A stretch of 64,000 nucleotides of DNA, taken from positions 124,304-188,303 of the forward strand of contig DILT01000019.1 of NCBI GenBank assembly GCA_002425185.1, read 5' to 3'. The notes under the pieces were generated by a model that saw only the letters and a list, made by a program, of their open reading frames with translations, had not been told where the DNA came from and did not search any database. Position numbers and translations under genes: made by a program. This DNA is from Flammeovirgaceae bacterium UBA5585 (GTDB taxonomy: Bacteria > Bacteroidota > Bacteroidia > Cytophagales > Cyclobacteriaceae). This document shows, one piece after another, positions 1 to 7,728 of this stretch (positions are counted from its first letter, which is position 1; each line of letters starts with the position of its first letter).

Positions 1-1113
1 GAAAACTACTCGCGCTACTTCGATCGCAGAAAACCCGGGGCACGACCCTTCTGTTTATTAGATTATTTCCCGGACGATTACCTGATGATTATTGATGAAA
101 GTCATGTTACCGTTCCGCAAATACGGGCCATGTGGGGTGGCGATCGTTCACGAAAAGTCAACCTTGTTGATTTTGGTTTTCGTTTACCCTCCGCCCTTGA
201 CAACCGGCCCTTAACCTTCAATGAGTTTGAAACCGTTGTAAATCAGGTGATTTATGTTAGCGCCACCCCGGCTGAATACGAATTACGAAAATCGGAAGGT
301 GTGGTAGTGGAACAACTTATCAGGCCTACCGGATTGCTCGATCCTGAAATTGATATCAGGCCAAGTCGTAACCAGATTGATGATTTATTTGAAGAAATTG
401 ATGAGCGTGTGAAAAAGCGTGAACGGGTACTGGTTACCACCCTCACCAAACGAATGGCCGAAGAACTGACCAAATTTATGGAACGCGCCTCAATCAAGTG
501 CCGGTATATACATTCAGAAGTGGATACCCTCGATCGGGTTGAAATACTACGCGAACTGCGCCTAGGCGTTTTTGATGTACTGGTAGGTGTAAACTTGCTG
601 CGTGAAGGTCTTGATTTGCCAGAAGTTTCTTTAGTTGCGATTCTTGACGCTGATAAAGAAGGCTTCCTGCGCAACCAACGATCACTGGTACAAACCATTG
701 GGCGCGCGGCCCGAAATGTAAATGGCCGGGTAATTATGTATGCCGATACCGTGACGGAATCCATGCAACAGGCTATTGACGAAACTAACCGGAGAAGAAA
801 AATTCAGGCCGATTACAACAAAGAACACGGCATAACACCTACTACGATCATTCGCTCCAAAGAATCCATCCTAAGTCAGACCAAAGTTGCAGACTCGAAA
901 AAGTCTACTAAAAAATACTATGTTGAAAATGAAGAGGTGAGTTTGGCAGCCGACCCGGTAGCGGCTTATCTAAGTAAAGATGAGCTGATTAAAATGGCTG
1001 ATCGCACACGCAAAGCCATGGAAAAAGCTGCTAAAGAACTGGAGTTTATAGAAGCCGCCCGCTTGCGTGACGAATACCTCGCCCTTCAGAAGCTGATCGA
1101 GGAGAAAAAGTGA
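1..1113 (+). CDS. uvrB: UvrABC system protein B, C-terminal part (5' end outside window)
   Basis: This is the C-terminal half of UvrB, the helicase-like damage-verification subunit of nucleotide excision repair. The frame is open from base 1 and reads ENYSRYFDRRKPG, so the gene starts upstream of the window. Helicase motifs are visible: the DESH Walker B region, the VSATP motif, GVNLLREGLDLPEVSL (motif V) and QTIGRAARN (motif VI). The last 40 residues form the UVR domain (DELIKMADRTRKAMEKAAKELEF...) that contacts UvrC. Sequence and order match the family throughout with no lesion seen. The next gene begins 34 bases downstream on the same strand but is unrelated in function. Confidence 0.97.
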   Translation, partial: ENYSRYFDRRKPGARPFCLLDYFPDDYLMIIDESHVTVPQIRAMWGGDRSRKVNLVDFGFRLPSALDNRPLTFNEFETVVNQVIYVSATPAEYELRKSEGVVVEQLIRPTGLLDPEIDIRPSRNQIDDLFEEIDERVKKRERVLVTTLTKRMAEELTKFMERASIKCRYIHSEVDTLDRVEILRELRLGVFDVLVGVNLLREGLDLPEVSLVAILDADKEGFLRNQRSLVQTIGRAARNVNGRVIMYADTVTESMQQAIDETNRRRKIQADYNKEHGITPTTIIRSKESILSQTKVADSKKSTKKYYVENEEVSLAADPVAAYLSKDELIKMADRTRKAMEKAAKELEFIEAARLRDEYLALQKLIEEKK

Positions 1114-1147
1114 TTGGGTTCGTTATATTTGAAAAAATTTTAAATCG

Positions 1148-1567
1148 ATGATGAAGCGTATATTTTTTATTTTTCTGATTAGTCTTTCTGGCTCATTGTG
1201 TGCGCAAAGTTCACAGGATTTTATGATCGGTGGCGGGCTTGACTTTTTGAAAACCGATAACCAGGATTTGTTTAAGAAAGCACAGATTGGCTTTGAAACA
1301 AATTACTTCGTTATCCGCAAATTTACTGTTACGGCTGGAGTTGAATTATGGACTGAGCGCGAATCCAGTTTTGTGTTCGGGTCGCGCTGGTACCTGGCCG
1401 ATAAGTTTTTTACGCGCTTTCGCGGACTCATCGGCCAAAACGATTTCTCCATTGGTGCCGGTGGCGCACTGCCATTTCAAAAAAACTGGCGTTTTGAACT
1501 GATCGGAGATTTCTATTTTAAAGGCGAGTTTGCCGTACGCACCGGAGTGGCGTATGTGATAAAATAG
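1148..1567 (+). CDS. small exported beta-rich protein of unknown function
   Basis: A 139-residue protein with a clear signal peptide (MMKRIFFIFLISLSGSLCAQ) and a mature part made of alternating aromatic and polar strands (FETNYFVIRKFTVTAGVELW, FVFGSRWYLADKFFTRFRGLIG) ending in a positively charged residue. This is the look of a small outer-membrane beta-barrel or porin-like fold, as in many lipid A deacylase-like or OmpW-like Bacteroidota proteins, but no named family is recognised. It stands alone between uvrB and a convergent pair of hypothetical genes. Confidence 0.7.
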   Translation: MMKRIFFIFLISLSGSLCAQSSQDFMIGGGLDFLKTDNQDLFKKAQIGFETNYFVIRKFTVTAGVELWTERESSFVFGSRWYLADKFFTRFRGLIGQNDFSIGAGGALPFQKNWRFELIGDFYFKGEFAVRTGVAYVIK

Positions 1568-1594
1568 AAATTAGGATCCGATTAAATTACATTT

Positions 1595-2088
1595 CTAAAA
1601 CCTGATAACAACCTTTGCCCCGGCACCATAAGGCAATACCTCTACCCGGGTTGGCCAGGCACTGGCAGAACCGGTATCCTTATTATAAATCGCAATGGCA
1701 TTTCGCGAGTGCTTTAAGAATGCACTACTGAACGGGATGGAGAGTAAAAGCACCCCTGCACCGCCTGCCGCCAACCCCCATTGTGGATCGCCACCGCCAA
1801 TAGCTGTACCTATGGGCCAACCGATCATAAACCCGCCAACAAATCCAAAAACCTGTGCAGCATCATAGTTTGCCTTGGCTTTTTTAAATGCGGCATAAGC
1901 CTCTTCATCTGCTTTCATTAAATTCAACACTTCATTGGGTCTGATCAACCTGTTGTCATTATAAAACTTTACACCCCAAAAGGATTCTTTCATGCGGAGC
2001 CCACCTTCATCTGCCTGAGCCAGGAGCAAGCAGGTACTACAAAAGATTGTTATTAGAGTTAAAAATATTTTTATCGTATTTTTTTCAT
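1595..2088 (-). CDS. exported small protein, start codon out of frame (probable homopolymer slip)
   Basis: The open frame encodes a small exported protein with a hydrophobic leader (FLTLITIFCSTCLLLAQA) and a glycine-rich hydrophobic segment (FGFVGGFMIGWPIGTAIGGG) that may be membrane-associated, ending VEVLPYGAGAKVVIRF. No in-frame ATG gives a sensible signal peptide: the only long in-frame start overlaps the 3' end of the upstream gene by 56 bases. An ATG at 2088 is followed by a run of seven A; one extra A would give MKKNTIKIFLTLITIF, a canonical signal peptide. I therefore place the start at 2088 and read the A run as a one-base deletion or sequencing error. Function unknown. It resembles the neighbour at 2124-2585 in size and layout. 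Confidence 0.55.
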
Positions 2089-2123
2089 AATGAATCCCGA
2101 TCAGTTCTTTAAAAGAAAACTTA

Positions 2124-2585
2124 TTAACGAAATTTATAGCGTAATGCCAGTCCTGGAGTGCCTGATGAAGGCACCACAATTAACTCATTGTAACGATCAA
2201 TCCCTTTTCTAAGTTGGTTATGAGCAAAAAGATCAAGCGTAATATCCAACCCGAACGCAGCCAGTATAAGCCATAAAAAAGTATCGGGATTAAAGCCTGT
2301 TCCTGATGAATACGTGCCGCTTATAATATAGATTAATGGTGCAAAAGCGATAATACTCCCGGCATCGCTAAGCAGGGTAAAATTTTTATAACGCCTGTCT
2401 ATTTCTTCATCGTTAAGGCTCAGCAACGGTACCTGCAGGGCAAAAGGTGTGCGCACGCGGTTCATATCATAGTAATACCTGAAGCCCTGCTTATAGATGG
2501 GCTTTAGTTCAACTGTTTTTAGCCGTTGTGCACAAAGTGAGGAGCAAGCCAACGCCAGTATGCAGGTTAAAATTTTAACATTCAT
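2124..2585 (-). CDS. exported hypothetical protein
   Basis: A 153-residue protein. The start is placed at the second methionine (2585) because MNVKILTCILALACSSLCAQ is a complete signal peptide, whereas the upstream ATG adds seven residues of no signal character. The mature part has a predicted hydrophobic hairpin (AGSIIAFAPLIYIISGTY and DTFLWLILAAFGLDITLDLFAHNQL) and ends LALRYKFR. This is the common layout of small Bacteroidota proteins with two membrane segments and a beta-like C-terminus. Function unknown. It is followed within 40 bases by a similarly built gene, so the two are probably co-transcribed. Confidence 0.65.
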   Translation of the reverse strand: MNVKILTCILALACSSLCAQRLKTVELKPIYKQGFRYYYDMNRVRTPFALQVPLLSLNDEEIDRRYKNFTLLSDAGSIIAFAPLIYIISGTYSSGTGFNPDTFLWLILAAFGLDITLDLFAHNQLRKGIDRYNELIVVPSSGTPGLALRYKFR

Positions 2586-2621
2586 ATCGATAAAGCTTGA
2601 AGTCAATCCATCCTAAACAAA

Positions 2622-2649
2622 AAATTCCCGATTTGTCAATCGGGAATTT
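2622..2649. terminator. inverted repeat, probable bidirectional terminator
   Basis: AAATTCCCGATT, four bases, AATCGGGAATTT: a perfect 12-bp stem flanked by A/T runs. It lies between two leftward genes, just upstream of the 2124-2585 gene, where it could end transcripts coming from sodA. Confidence 0.6.
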
Positions 2650-2689
2650 AAAATACCAAGTAAAATCCAATTATAAAACCTGGAAAGCA

Positions 2690-2721
2690 AAACCTCCAAG
2701 GTCTTAAAGACCCTGGAGGTT
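2690..2721. terminator. Rho-independent terminator of sodA
   Basis: AAACCTCCA..GGTCTT / AAAGACC..TGGAGGTTT forms a long stem with a T-rich or A-rich flank on either side, 18 bases beyond the sodA stop codon on the minus strand. Confidence 0.65.
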
Positions 2722-2738
2722 TTTATACTCATATTCGA

Positions 2739-3347
2739 TTATTTAACGGCTGCAAATTTTTTCGCCACCTCACTCCATGAAACTACATTCCACCACGCAG
2801 CAATATAATCAGGCCTACGGTTTTGGTAATTCAGGTAGTAGGCATGCTCCCACACATCGCAACCCAAAATTGGTGTGCCCTTAACTTCGGCTACATCCAT
2901 TAAGGGATTGTCTTGATTAGGTGTTGATGTGATTTGAAGTTTACCTGAGCCATCCACAATCAACCAGGCCCAGCCCGAACCAAAACGTCCGGCACCAGCC
3001 GCGGCAAATTTGGTTTTAAATTCATCAAAATTTCCGAAGGCACTGTTTATCGCATCGGCCAAAGCGCCAGTAGGTGAACCACCTGCGTTCGGGGCCATGA
3101 TTGTCCAGAATAAACTGTGGTTATAGTGACCCCCACCATTGTTGCGAACAGCCACAGGATACTTGGAAATATTCTTACAGATTTCTTCAATGCTCAAATT
3201 TTCTTCCGGCTTACCGGCAACAGCATTGTTCAGATTGGTTACATAAGCGTTGTGATGCTTACCGTGGTGAATTTCCATAGTGCGCGCATCGATATGGGGT
3301 TCAAGGGCATTAAAAGCGTAGGGTAAATTCGGCAATGTAAATGGCAT
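2739..3347 (-). CDS. sodA: superoxide dismutase, Mn-type
   Basis: A 202-residue Fe/Mn superoxide dismutase, which converts superoxide to hydrogen peroxide and oxygen in the cytoplasm. The four metal ligands are visible: His27 (MEIHHGKHH), His77 (NHSLFW), Asp164 and His168 (DVWEHAYY). The second-sphere residues favour manganese: the region before NHS is GGGHY with glycine, and the hydrogen-bonding Gln is in NQDNPL (residue 145), as in MnSOD. FeSOD carries it near residue 70 instead. Cambialistic activity cannot be excluded. No signal peptide. It is a single gene with its own promoter and terminator. Confidence 0.96.
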   Translation of the reverse strand: MPFTLPNLPYAFNALEPHIDARTMEIHHGKHHNAYVTNLNNAVAGKPEENLSIEEICKNISKYPVAVRNNGGGHYNHSLFWTIMAPNAGGSPTGALADAINSAFGNFDEFKTKFAAAGAGRFGSGWAWLIVDGSGKLQITSTPNQDNPLMDVAEVKGTPILGCDVWEHAYYLNYQNRRPDYIAAWWNVVSWSEVAKKFAAVK

Positions 3348-3383
3348 ATTTATAATGGTTTATTTGTTAAACATGAAAGATGT

Positions 3384-3391
3384 CAAATATA
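3384..3391 (-). promoter_or_regulatory. Bacteroidota -7 element of sodA
   Basis: On the minus strand this reads TATATTTG, a perfect match to the TAnnTTTG -7 consensus used by the primary sigma factor of Bacteroidota. It lies 36 bases upstream of the sodA ATG. A clear TTTG -33 element at the right spacing is not seen. Confidence 0.45.
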
Positions 3392-3434
3392 CAACTCAAA
3401 CAACGGGGGATGAAATACGGTTCAGGAGAATTTT

Positions 3435-3500
3435 AAAGCTTCTGGCTTGCGAGCTTCCAGCGTCAAGCTAATAGCTGCAAAGTCGCAGCTTGAGGCTATT
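3435..3500. repeat. degenerate AGCTT-type repeat with cruciform
   Basis: The stretch between tadA and sodA is built of repeated AGCTT/AAGCT words (AGCTTCTGGCTTGCGAGCTT, CAAGCTAATAGCTGC) and contains the stem AGCTGC-AAAGTC-GCAGCT at 3473-3490 nested in AATAGC/GCTATT. It is probably a decayed palindromic repeat that also ends tadA transcription. Confidence 0.45.
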
Positions 3501-3944
3501 CTACTCTCTGATTCTCTTGAAAAATTTATCAATTAATTCCTTCGCCTCAACAGCAAATACCCCTGAAATCACTTCTGTTTTAGGATGCAGCACCTGCAGT
3601 CGTATCAGGCTATAGCCACGTTGAACATCAGAAGCTCCGTACACCAATTTGCCAAGCTGTACCCAGGCTAACGCGCCTCCACACATCACACAGGGTTCAA
3701 GCGTAACGTATAATGTACATTCGGTCAAATATTTTGATCCCAGGTAGTTTGCGGCTGCAGTAGTCGCCAACATTTCGGCATGGGCGGTGGCATCGGTAAG
3801 TTTTTCAGTTTGATTATGGGCACGTGCAATAATCCTGTTCTTCGCAACCACTACGGCCCCCACCGGAACTTCATCGATAGCTAACGCTTTTTGCGCCTCC
3901 TTCAGGGCTTCGCGCATAAAAAACTCATCGGTGTAAAGCTCCAT
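3501..3944 (-). CDS. tadA: tRNA-specific adenosine-34 deaminase
   Basis: The 147-residue deaminase that makes inosine at the wobble position of tRNA-Arg(ACG). The zinc site is complete: H55-A-E57 (ATAHAEM, with the proton-shuttling Glu57) and P84-C85-V-M-C88. The start is set at MELYTDEFFMREAL, at 3944. An upstream ATG would add 26 residues translated from the 3' end of the preceding gene. Stop and start overlap by one base (TGATG), so it is translationally coupled to the upstream exported protein, although no functional link is known. Confidence 0.93.
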   Translation of the reverse strand: MELYTDEFFMREALKEAQKALAIDEVPVGAVVVAKNRIIARAHNQTEKLTDATAHAEMLATTAAANYLGSKYLTECTLYVTLEPCVMCGGALAWVQLGKLVYGASDVQRGYSLIRLQVLHPKTEVISGVFAVEAKELIDKFFKRIRE

Positions 3945-4501
3945 CAGGCCTGTTTCATTTTCACACTGATCATGATTTTTCGTGCAGTATCCTGCCACTC
4001 CAGTCGTAACCTTCGCGGGCAATTAAAAGAAAACACAAGGGTACGGCCGGGCTCCACCAGGTATTGAATATAGGTATAATTTAAAACCGGATCGCGTTGT
4101 GATAACTCACGTGGGTTTCCTTTCACACGCGATTCGAACTCAAAGTATATGAATGACTTTCCATGTACTTCATGAATACCTTCTGAAATAAACTCAACAT
4201 TGTCAAACAAGTTGGCAAGTCCTGCCTTAAAAAATTTCTGTGCCAGTTCAACATTCTGGTCGGGCCATTGGGTAGCAGAAATATTTACACTGAAATCCAC
4301 CAGCCGGTCTTCGTTCGTATAGGCAGCAATGGGCTTGCGCACCGAGGGGTAACGTTGCCCGAAATCCAGATCATCCATGGGTCGAAAATTCTTAGGTAAC
4401 AACACTGAAATATTGGACGAGACTTTCGTGCGCACTAGCTTTACTGATGCTTCAAAAGAACATAACCCAAGAAACGCCAAAACTATCAAACCCGATCGCA
4501 T
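3944..4501 (-). CDS. exported hypothetical protein
   Basis: 185 residues with an N-terminal hydrophobic leader (MRSGLIVLAFLGLCSFEA), then a soluble domain with alternating strands (KVSSNISVLLPKNFRPM, RLVDFSVNISATQWP, SFIYFEFESRVKG, TLVFSFNCPRRLRLEWQ). The pattern resembles the periplasmic or membrane-anchored PsbP/Mog1-like fold of uncharacterised Bacteroidota proteins, but I cannot name a family. It is the first gene of a two-gene unit with tadA (one-base overlap). Confidence 0.65.
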   Translation of the reverse strand: MRSGLIVLAFLGLCSFEASVKLVRTKVSSNISVLLPKNFRPMDDLDFGQRYPSVRKPIAAYTNEDRLVDFSVNISATQWPDQNVELAQKFFKAGLANLFDNVEFISEGIHEVHGKSFIYFEFESRVKGNPRELSQRDPVLNYTYIQYLVEPGRTLVFSFNCPRRLRLEWQDTARKIMISVKMKQA

Positions 4502-4647
4502 ACTTATATTTTTAGTCTTTCATGCCCTGATAAAAAGTATTGTTAAATTCGCCCCCCGAAGCTCTCGTATGAGAAGCTTACGGCTTGTAAACTGAACTAC
4601 AAACGTCTTAACCGGCAATTATTGCGCAATATTAAGTAAAAACACGC

Positions 4648-6432
4648 ATGCTACGGACACATACCTGCGGTGAACTCCGCCTTTCACATGTTAATCAAAT
4701 CGTTACGCTAACCGGCTGGGTACAGCGCCTGCGCGACAAAGGCAGCTTATTATGGATTGACTTGCGCGACCGGTACGGAATCACACAGCTTATCCTGGAA
4801 GAAGGGTCAACAAATGCTGCGTTGATGGCTGCCGCTAAAAACCTGGGCCGTGAATTTGTTATAAAAGCCACTGGCGAGGTGAAGGAAAGGATGTCCAAAA
4901 ACGATAAGATGCCCACCGGGGATATTGAAATAAAAGTTACTGAACTTATTGTACTGAATGCGGCCAAAACACCTCCCTTCACCATTGAAGATGAAACCGA
5001 TGGTGGTGATGAGTTGAGAATGAAATACCGTTACCTGGATTTACGCAGAACGCCCGTACGGGAAAGTCTAATGCTCCGTCATAAAATGGCGCAGCAAACC
5101 CGCATTTACCTGGACAGTCTGAATTTTACCGAAGTAGAAACGCCTGTACTGATCAAGTCAACACCCGAAGGAGCGCGCGACTTTGTGGTGCCTTCGCGGG
5201 TCCATCATGGCGAGTTTTATGCCTTGCCTCAATCACCACAAACCTTCAAACAACTTTTGATGGTTTCCGGCTTCGACCGATACTATCAAATTGTAAAATG
5301 CTTTCGCGATGAGGACTTGCGTGCCGACCGCCAGCCCGAGTTTACGCAAATCGATTGCGAGATGGCGTTCATCACCCAGGAAGACATTCTGTCAACTTTT
5401 GAAGGATTGATTCGTCATTTGTTTAAAGCTGTAAAAGGAATTGACCTTCCTTCCGTGCCCCGCATGACGTATGACGATGCAATGAAGTACTACGGATCTG
5501 ACAAACCCGATACACGGTTTGAGATGAAGTTTGTTAGTCTTAAAACTCCCCTCCTTGATAAGGAGGGGTCGGGGGTGGTTGACTTAACCAGCGGTAAAAA
5601 CTTTGTTGTGTTCGACAACGCGGAATTGGTAGTTGGTATTTGTGCAAAAGGCTGCGCAGAATACACCCGCAAACAACTGGATGAATTAACGGAGTTTGTT
5701 AAGCGTCCGCAGATTGGAGCAAAAGGTTTGGTATATGTTCAATGTAAAGCTGATGGCTCCTTCAAATCATCAGTAGATAAATTTTACACAACAGATGATC
5801 TAAAAAAATGGGCCGAAGCATTTAATGCACAGCCTGGTGATTTGCTGCTGATTATGGCGGGTGAAACTGATTCCACACGAAAGCAACTGAATGAACTACG
5901 TCTATTAATGGGTGAAAAATTAGGGCTTCGGGATAAAAATAAATTCTCAGCACTTTGGGTACTCGACTTTCCCTTGCTGGAATGGAACGAAGAAACCAAC
6001 CGCTACCACGCCATGCACCATCCGTTCACATCACCAAAACCGGAAGACATTCCGTTGCTGGAAACCGATCCCGGTAAGGTGCGTGCCAATGCTTACGATA
6101 TGGTGTTGAACGGAAGTGAAATAGGCGGAGGATCTATCCGTATTCACGATCGGGCTACGCAGCAAATGATGTTCAACCATTTAGGTTTCACACCAGAAGA
6201 AGCGAAAAAGCAATTCGGGTTTTTGATGGAAGCGTTTGAATATGGCGCCCCTCCGCATGGTGGTATTGCTTTTGGTTTCGACAGGTTGTGTGCGTTATTT
6301 GGCGGCTCCGATTCTATCCGTGATTATATCGCGTTCCCCAAAAACAACGCAGGCCGCGATATGATGATTGATACACCTTCTACTATTTCGGAAGAGCAAC
6401 TGAAAGAGCTTGGGATTCAGGTGAGGAATTAA
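4648..6432 (+). CDS. aspS: aspartate-tRNA ligase (carries an in-frame repeat insertion)
   Basis: Bacterial-type class II aspartyl-tRNA synthetase, 594 residues, charging tRNA-Asp. The N-terminal OB fold (TLTGWVQRLRDKGSLLWIDLRDRYG), motif 2 (CFRDEDLRADRQPEFTQID), the bacterial GAD insertion domain and motif 3 (GGIAFGFDRLCALFGG) are all present. In the GAD domain, residues about 298-313 (KTPLLDKEGSGVVDL) have no counterpart in the expected sequence, where FV-L runs directly to the GKNF..FDNAEL block. They are encoded by a palindromic repeat at about 5541-5585. The frame is kept, so the enzyme is presumably functional with a surface loop. Confidence 0.96.
   Translation: MLRTHTCGELRLSHVNQIVTLTGWVQRLRDKGSLLWIDLRDRYGITQLILEEGSTNAALMAAAKNLGREFVIKATGEVKERMSKNDKMPTGDIEIKVTELIVLNAAKTPPFTIEDETDGGDELRMKYRYLDLRRTPVRESLMLRHKMAQQTRIYLDSLNFTEVETPVLIKSTPEGARDFVVPSRVHHGEFYALPQSPQTFKQLLMVSGFDRYYQIVKCFRDEDLRADRQPEFTQIDCEMAFITQEDILSTFEGLIRHLFKAVKGIDLPSVPRMTYDDAMKYYGSDKPDTRFEMKFVSLKTPLLDKEGSGVVDLTSGKNFVVFDNAELVVGICAKGCAEYTRKQLDELTEFVKRPQIGAKGLVYVQCKADGSFKSSVDKFYTTDDLKKWAEAFNAQPGDLLLIMAGETDSTRKQLNELRLLMGEKLGLRDKNKFSALWVLDFPLLEWNEETNRYHAMHHPFTSPKPEDIPLLETDPGKVRANAYDMVLNGSEIGGGSIRIHDRATQQMMFNHLGFTPEEAKKQFGFLMEAFEYGAPPHGGIAFGFDRLCALFGGSDSIRDYIAFPKNNAGRDMMIDTPSTISEEQLKELGIQVRN
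5541..5585 (+). repeat. palindromic interspersed repeat inserted in frame in aspS
   Basis: CCCCTCCTT-GAT-AAGGAGGGG (5548-5568), a perfect 9-bp stem, followed by TCGGGGGTGGTT. This is a known type of Bacteroidota intergenic repeat. Here it sits inside the aspS reading frame, is a multiple of three long, and adds about 15 residues. Confidence 0.75.
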
Positions 6433-6461
6433 AAGCTCGCCTGATGGCTTTAAATAAACCG

Positions 6462-6514
6462 CGTCATTGCGCGGAACGGCCTGGAACGTGCGGAAGGGTG
6501 ACGAAGCAATCTCA
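6462..6514 (+). repeat. interspersed repeat, CGTCATTGCG...GAAGCAATCTC type
   Basis: The stretch begins CGTCATTGCGCGGAACGG and ends GTGACGAAGCAATCTCAC, the hallmark ends of an interspersed palindromic repeat found in intergenic regions of many bacteria. It lies between aspS and the following methyltransferase and may act as a transcript end. Confidence 0.6.
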
Positions 6515-6537
6515 CACTAAATATTATTACGTATCGC

Positions 6538-7281
6538 ATGGCTGAAAAGGATTATTTCTCGGGACACGCCCAGCACTATGCTAAATTCAGGCCTACCTAT
6601 CCCGATGAACTCTACCGATTTATTTTTGGTCATTTAAAATCCTTCGATGCCGCCTGGGATTGCGCCACCGGCAACGGCCAAGTTGCCCGGGTATTATCTA
6701 CACAGTTTGACAAGGTTTATGCTACCGATATCAGCCAGCAACAATTGGATCAGGCTGAAGCGAATGCTAACATACTGTACTCCCTACAATCGGCTGAAAA
6801 AACAACGCTCCCCGACAACAGTGTTGATCTGATCACCGTGGCACAGGCCCTTCATTGGATAAACACAACCGGGTTTTATAAAGAAGTGAAGCGCATCGCT
6901 AAAGCCGATGCCTGGCTGGCGGTTTGGGGCTACGCAAACTGCTCCATCAACCCGGTTATAGATCACCACTTTCTGAAATTCTACAACCAAACGGTAGGTG
7001 CATACTGGGATGAAGCCCGCAAATTAGTGGAGGACGAATACAGGAGTCTTCCTTTTCCTTTTGAAGAAATTATAACGCCAAAGTTTTTCATTCGGGTTGA
7101 ATGGACAGCAGAACAATTTGCAGGTTATTTAACTTCCTGGTCGGCCACGCAAAAATTTATTAAAGAAAATGGCTTCAATCCTGTTTCCGAAATCATGCAT
7201 GAAATCGCCCCGCATTGGGGGATTAACAAACCTGTAACTTTTCCCCTATTTTTAAGGATGGGAAAAATCCATGCACTATGA
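6538..7281 (+). CDS. class I SAM-dependent methyltransferase
   Basis: 247 residues with a Rossmann methyltransferase core: motif I DCATGNGQVA (SAM-binding glycine loop), acidic end of strand 2 VYATDIS, motif IV-like DLITVAQALHWI. The N-terminus (DYFSGHAQHYAKFRPTYPDELY) and the HW motif are typical of the Methyltransf_11 group, close to trans-aconitate/YcgJ-like small-molecule methyltransferases. The substrate cannot be told. Stop and the next start overlap (ATGA), so it is coupled to the small SnoaL-like protein downstream. Confidence 0.85.
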   Translation: MAEKDYFSGHAQHYAKFRPTYPDELYRFIFGHLKSFDAAWDCATGNGQVARVLSTQFDKVYATDISQQQLDQAEANANILYSLQSAEKTTLPDNSVDLITVAQALHWINTTGFYKEVKRIAKADAWLAVWGYANCSINPVIDHHFLKFYNQTVGAYWDEARKLVEDEYRSLPFPFEEIITPKFFIRVEWTAEQFAGYLTSWSATQKFIKENGFNPVSEIMHEIAPHWGINKPVTFPLFLRMGKIHAL

Positions 7282-7673
7282 AACACATGCTCCTTGTTTT
7301 TTGCCTCCTTGGCTCGATGGCTTCAGCTCAAACGCTTTCACCGGTTGAGCTTGCCGACCTGCAACTGAAAGGATATAACGCGCGCAACATCGACCTGTTT
7401 CTGGAAGCTTACAGCGACTCCGTTAAGGTTTTTACTTTTCCAGATAAACTTCTTTATAAGGGAAAAGATATTATGCGTCAAAGTTATGCAGGAATGTTTG
7501 CCAACCTGCCCGATTTACATTGTACCCTAAAAAGCCGGATGGTTATTGGTAAAACGGTTATCGATGAAGAAAATGTATTGTTGAGAAAAGACCAACCCCT
7601 GCTTCATGCCATTGCGATCTACAAAATTGAACACGGTAAAATTCAGGAAGTGTATTTCATAACCAATCGATAA
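7278..7673 (+). CDS. exported NTF2/SnoaL-like protein
   Basis: 131 residues with a signal peptide (MKHMLLVFCLLGSMASAQ) and a single NTF2-like cone domain: LKGYNARNIDLFLEAYSDSVKVFTFPDKLLYKGKD followed by YAGMFANLPDL and the strand pair HAIAIYKIEHGKIQEVYFI. Members of this fold serve as small enzymes or ligand-binding proteins; the reaction here is unknown. It overlaps the methyltransferase start/stop by four bases. Confidence 0.75.
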   Translation: MKHMLLVFCLLGSMASAQTLSPVELADLQLKGYNARNIDLFLEAYSDSVKVFTFPDKLLYKGKDIMRQSYAGMFANLPDLHCTLKSRMVIGKTVIDEENVLLRKDQPLLHAIAIYKIEHGKIQEVYFITNR

Positions 7674-7728
7674 TATTTTCCGTATTCTCAGACTAGTGAG
7701 AATAAAGTAACAACCCAGACTCTCCTTC

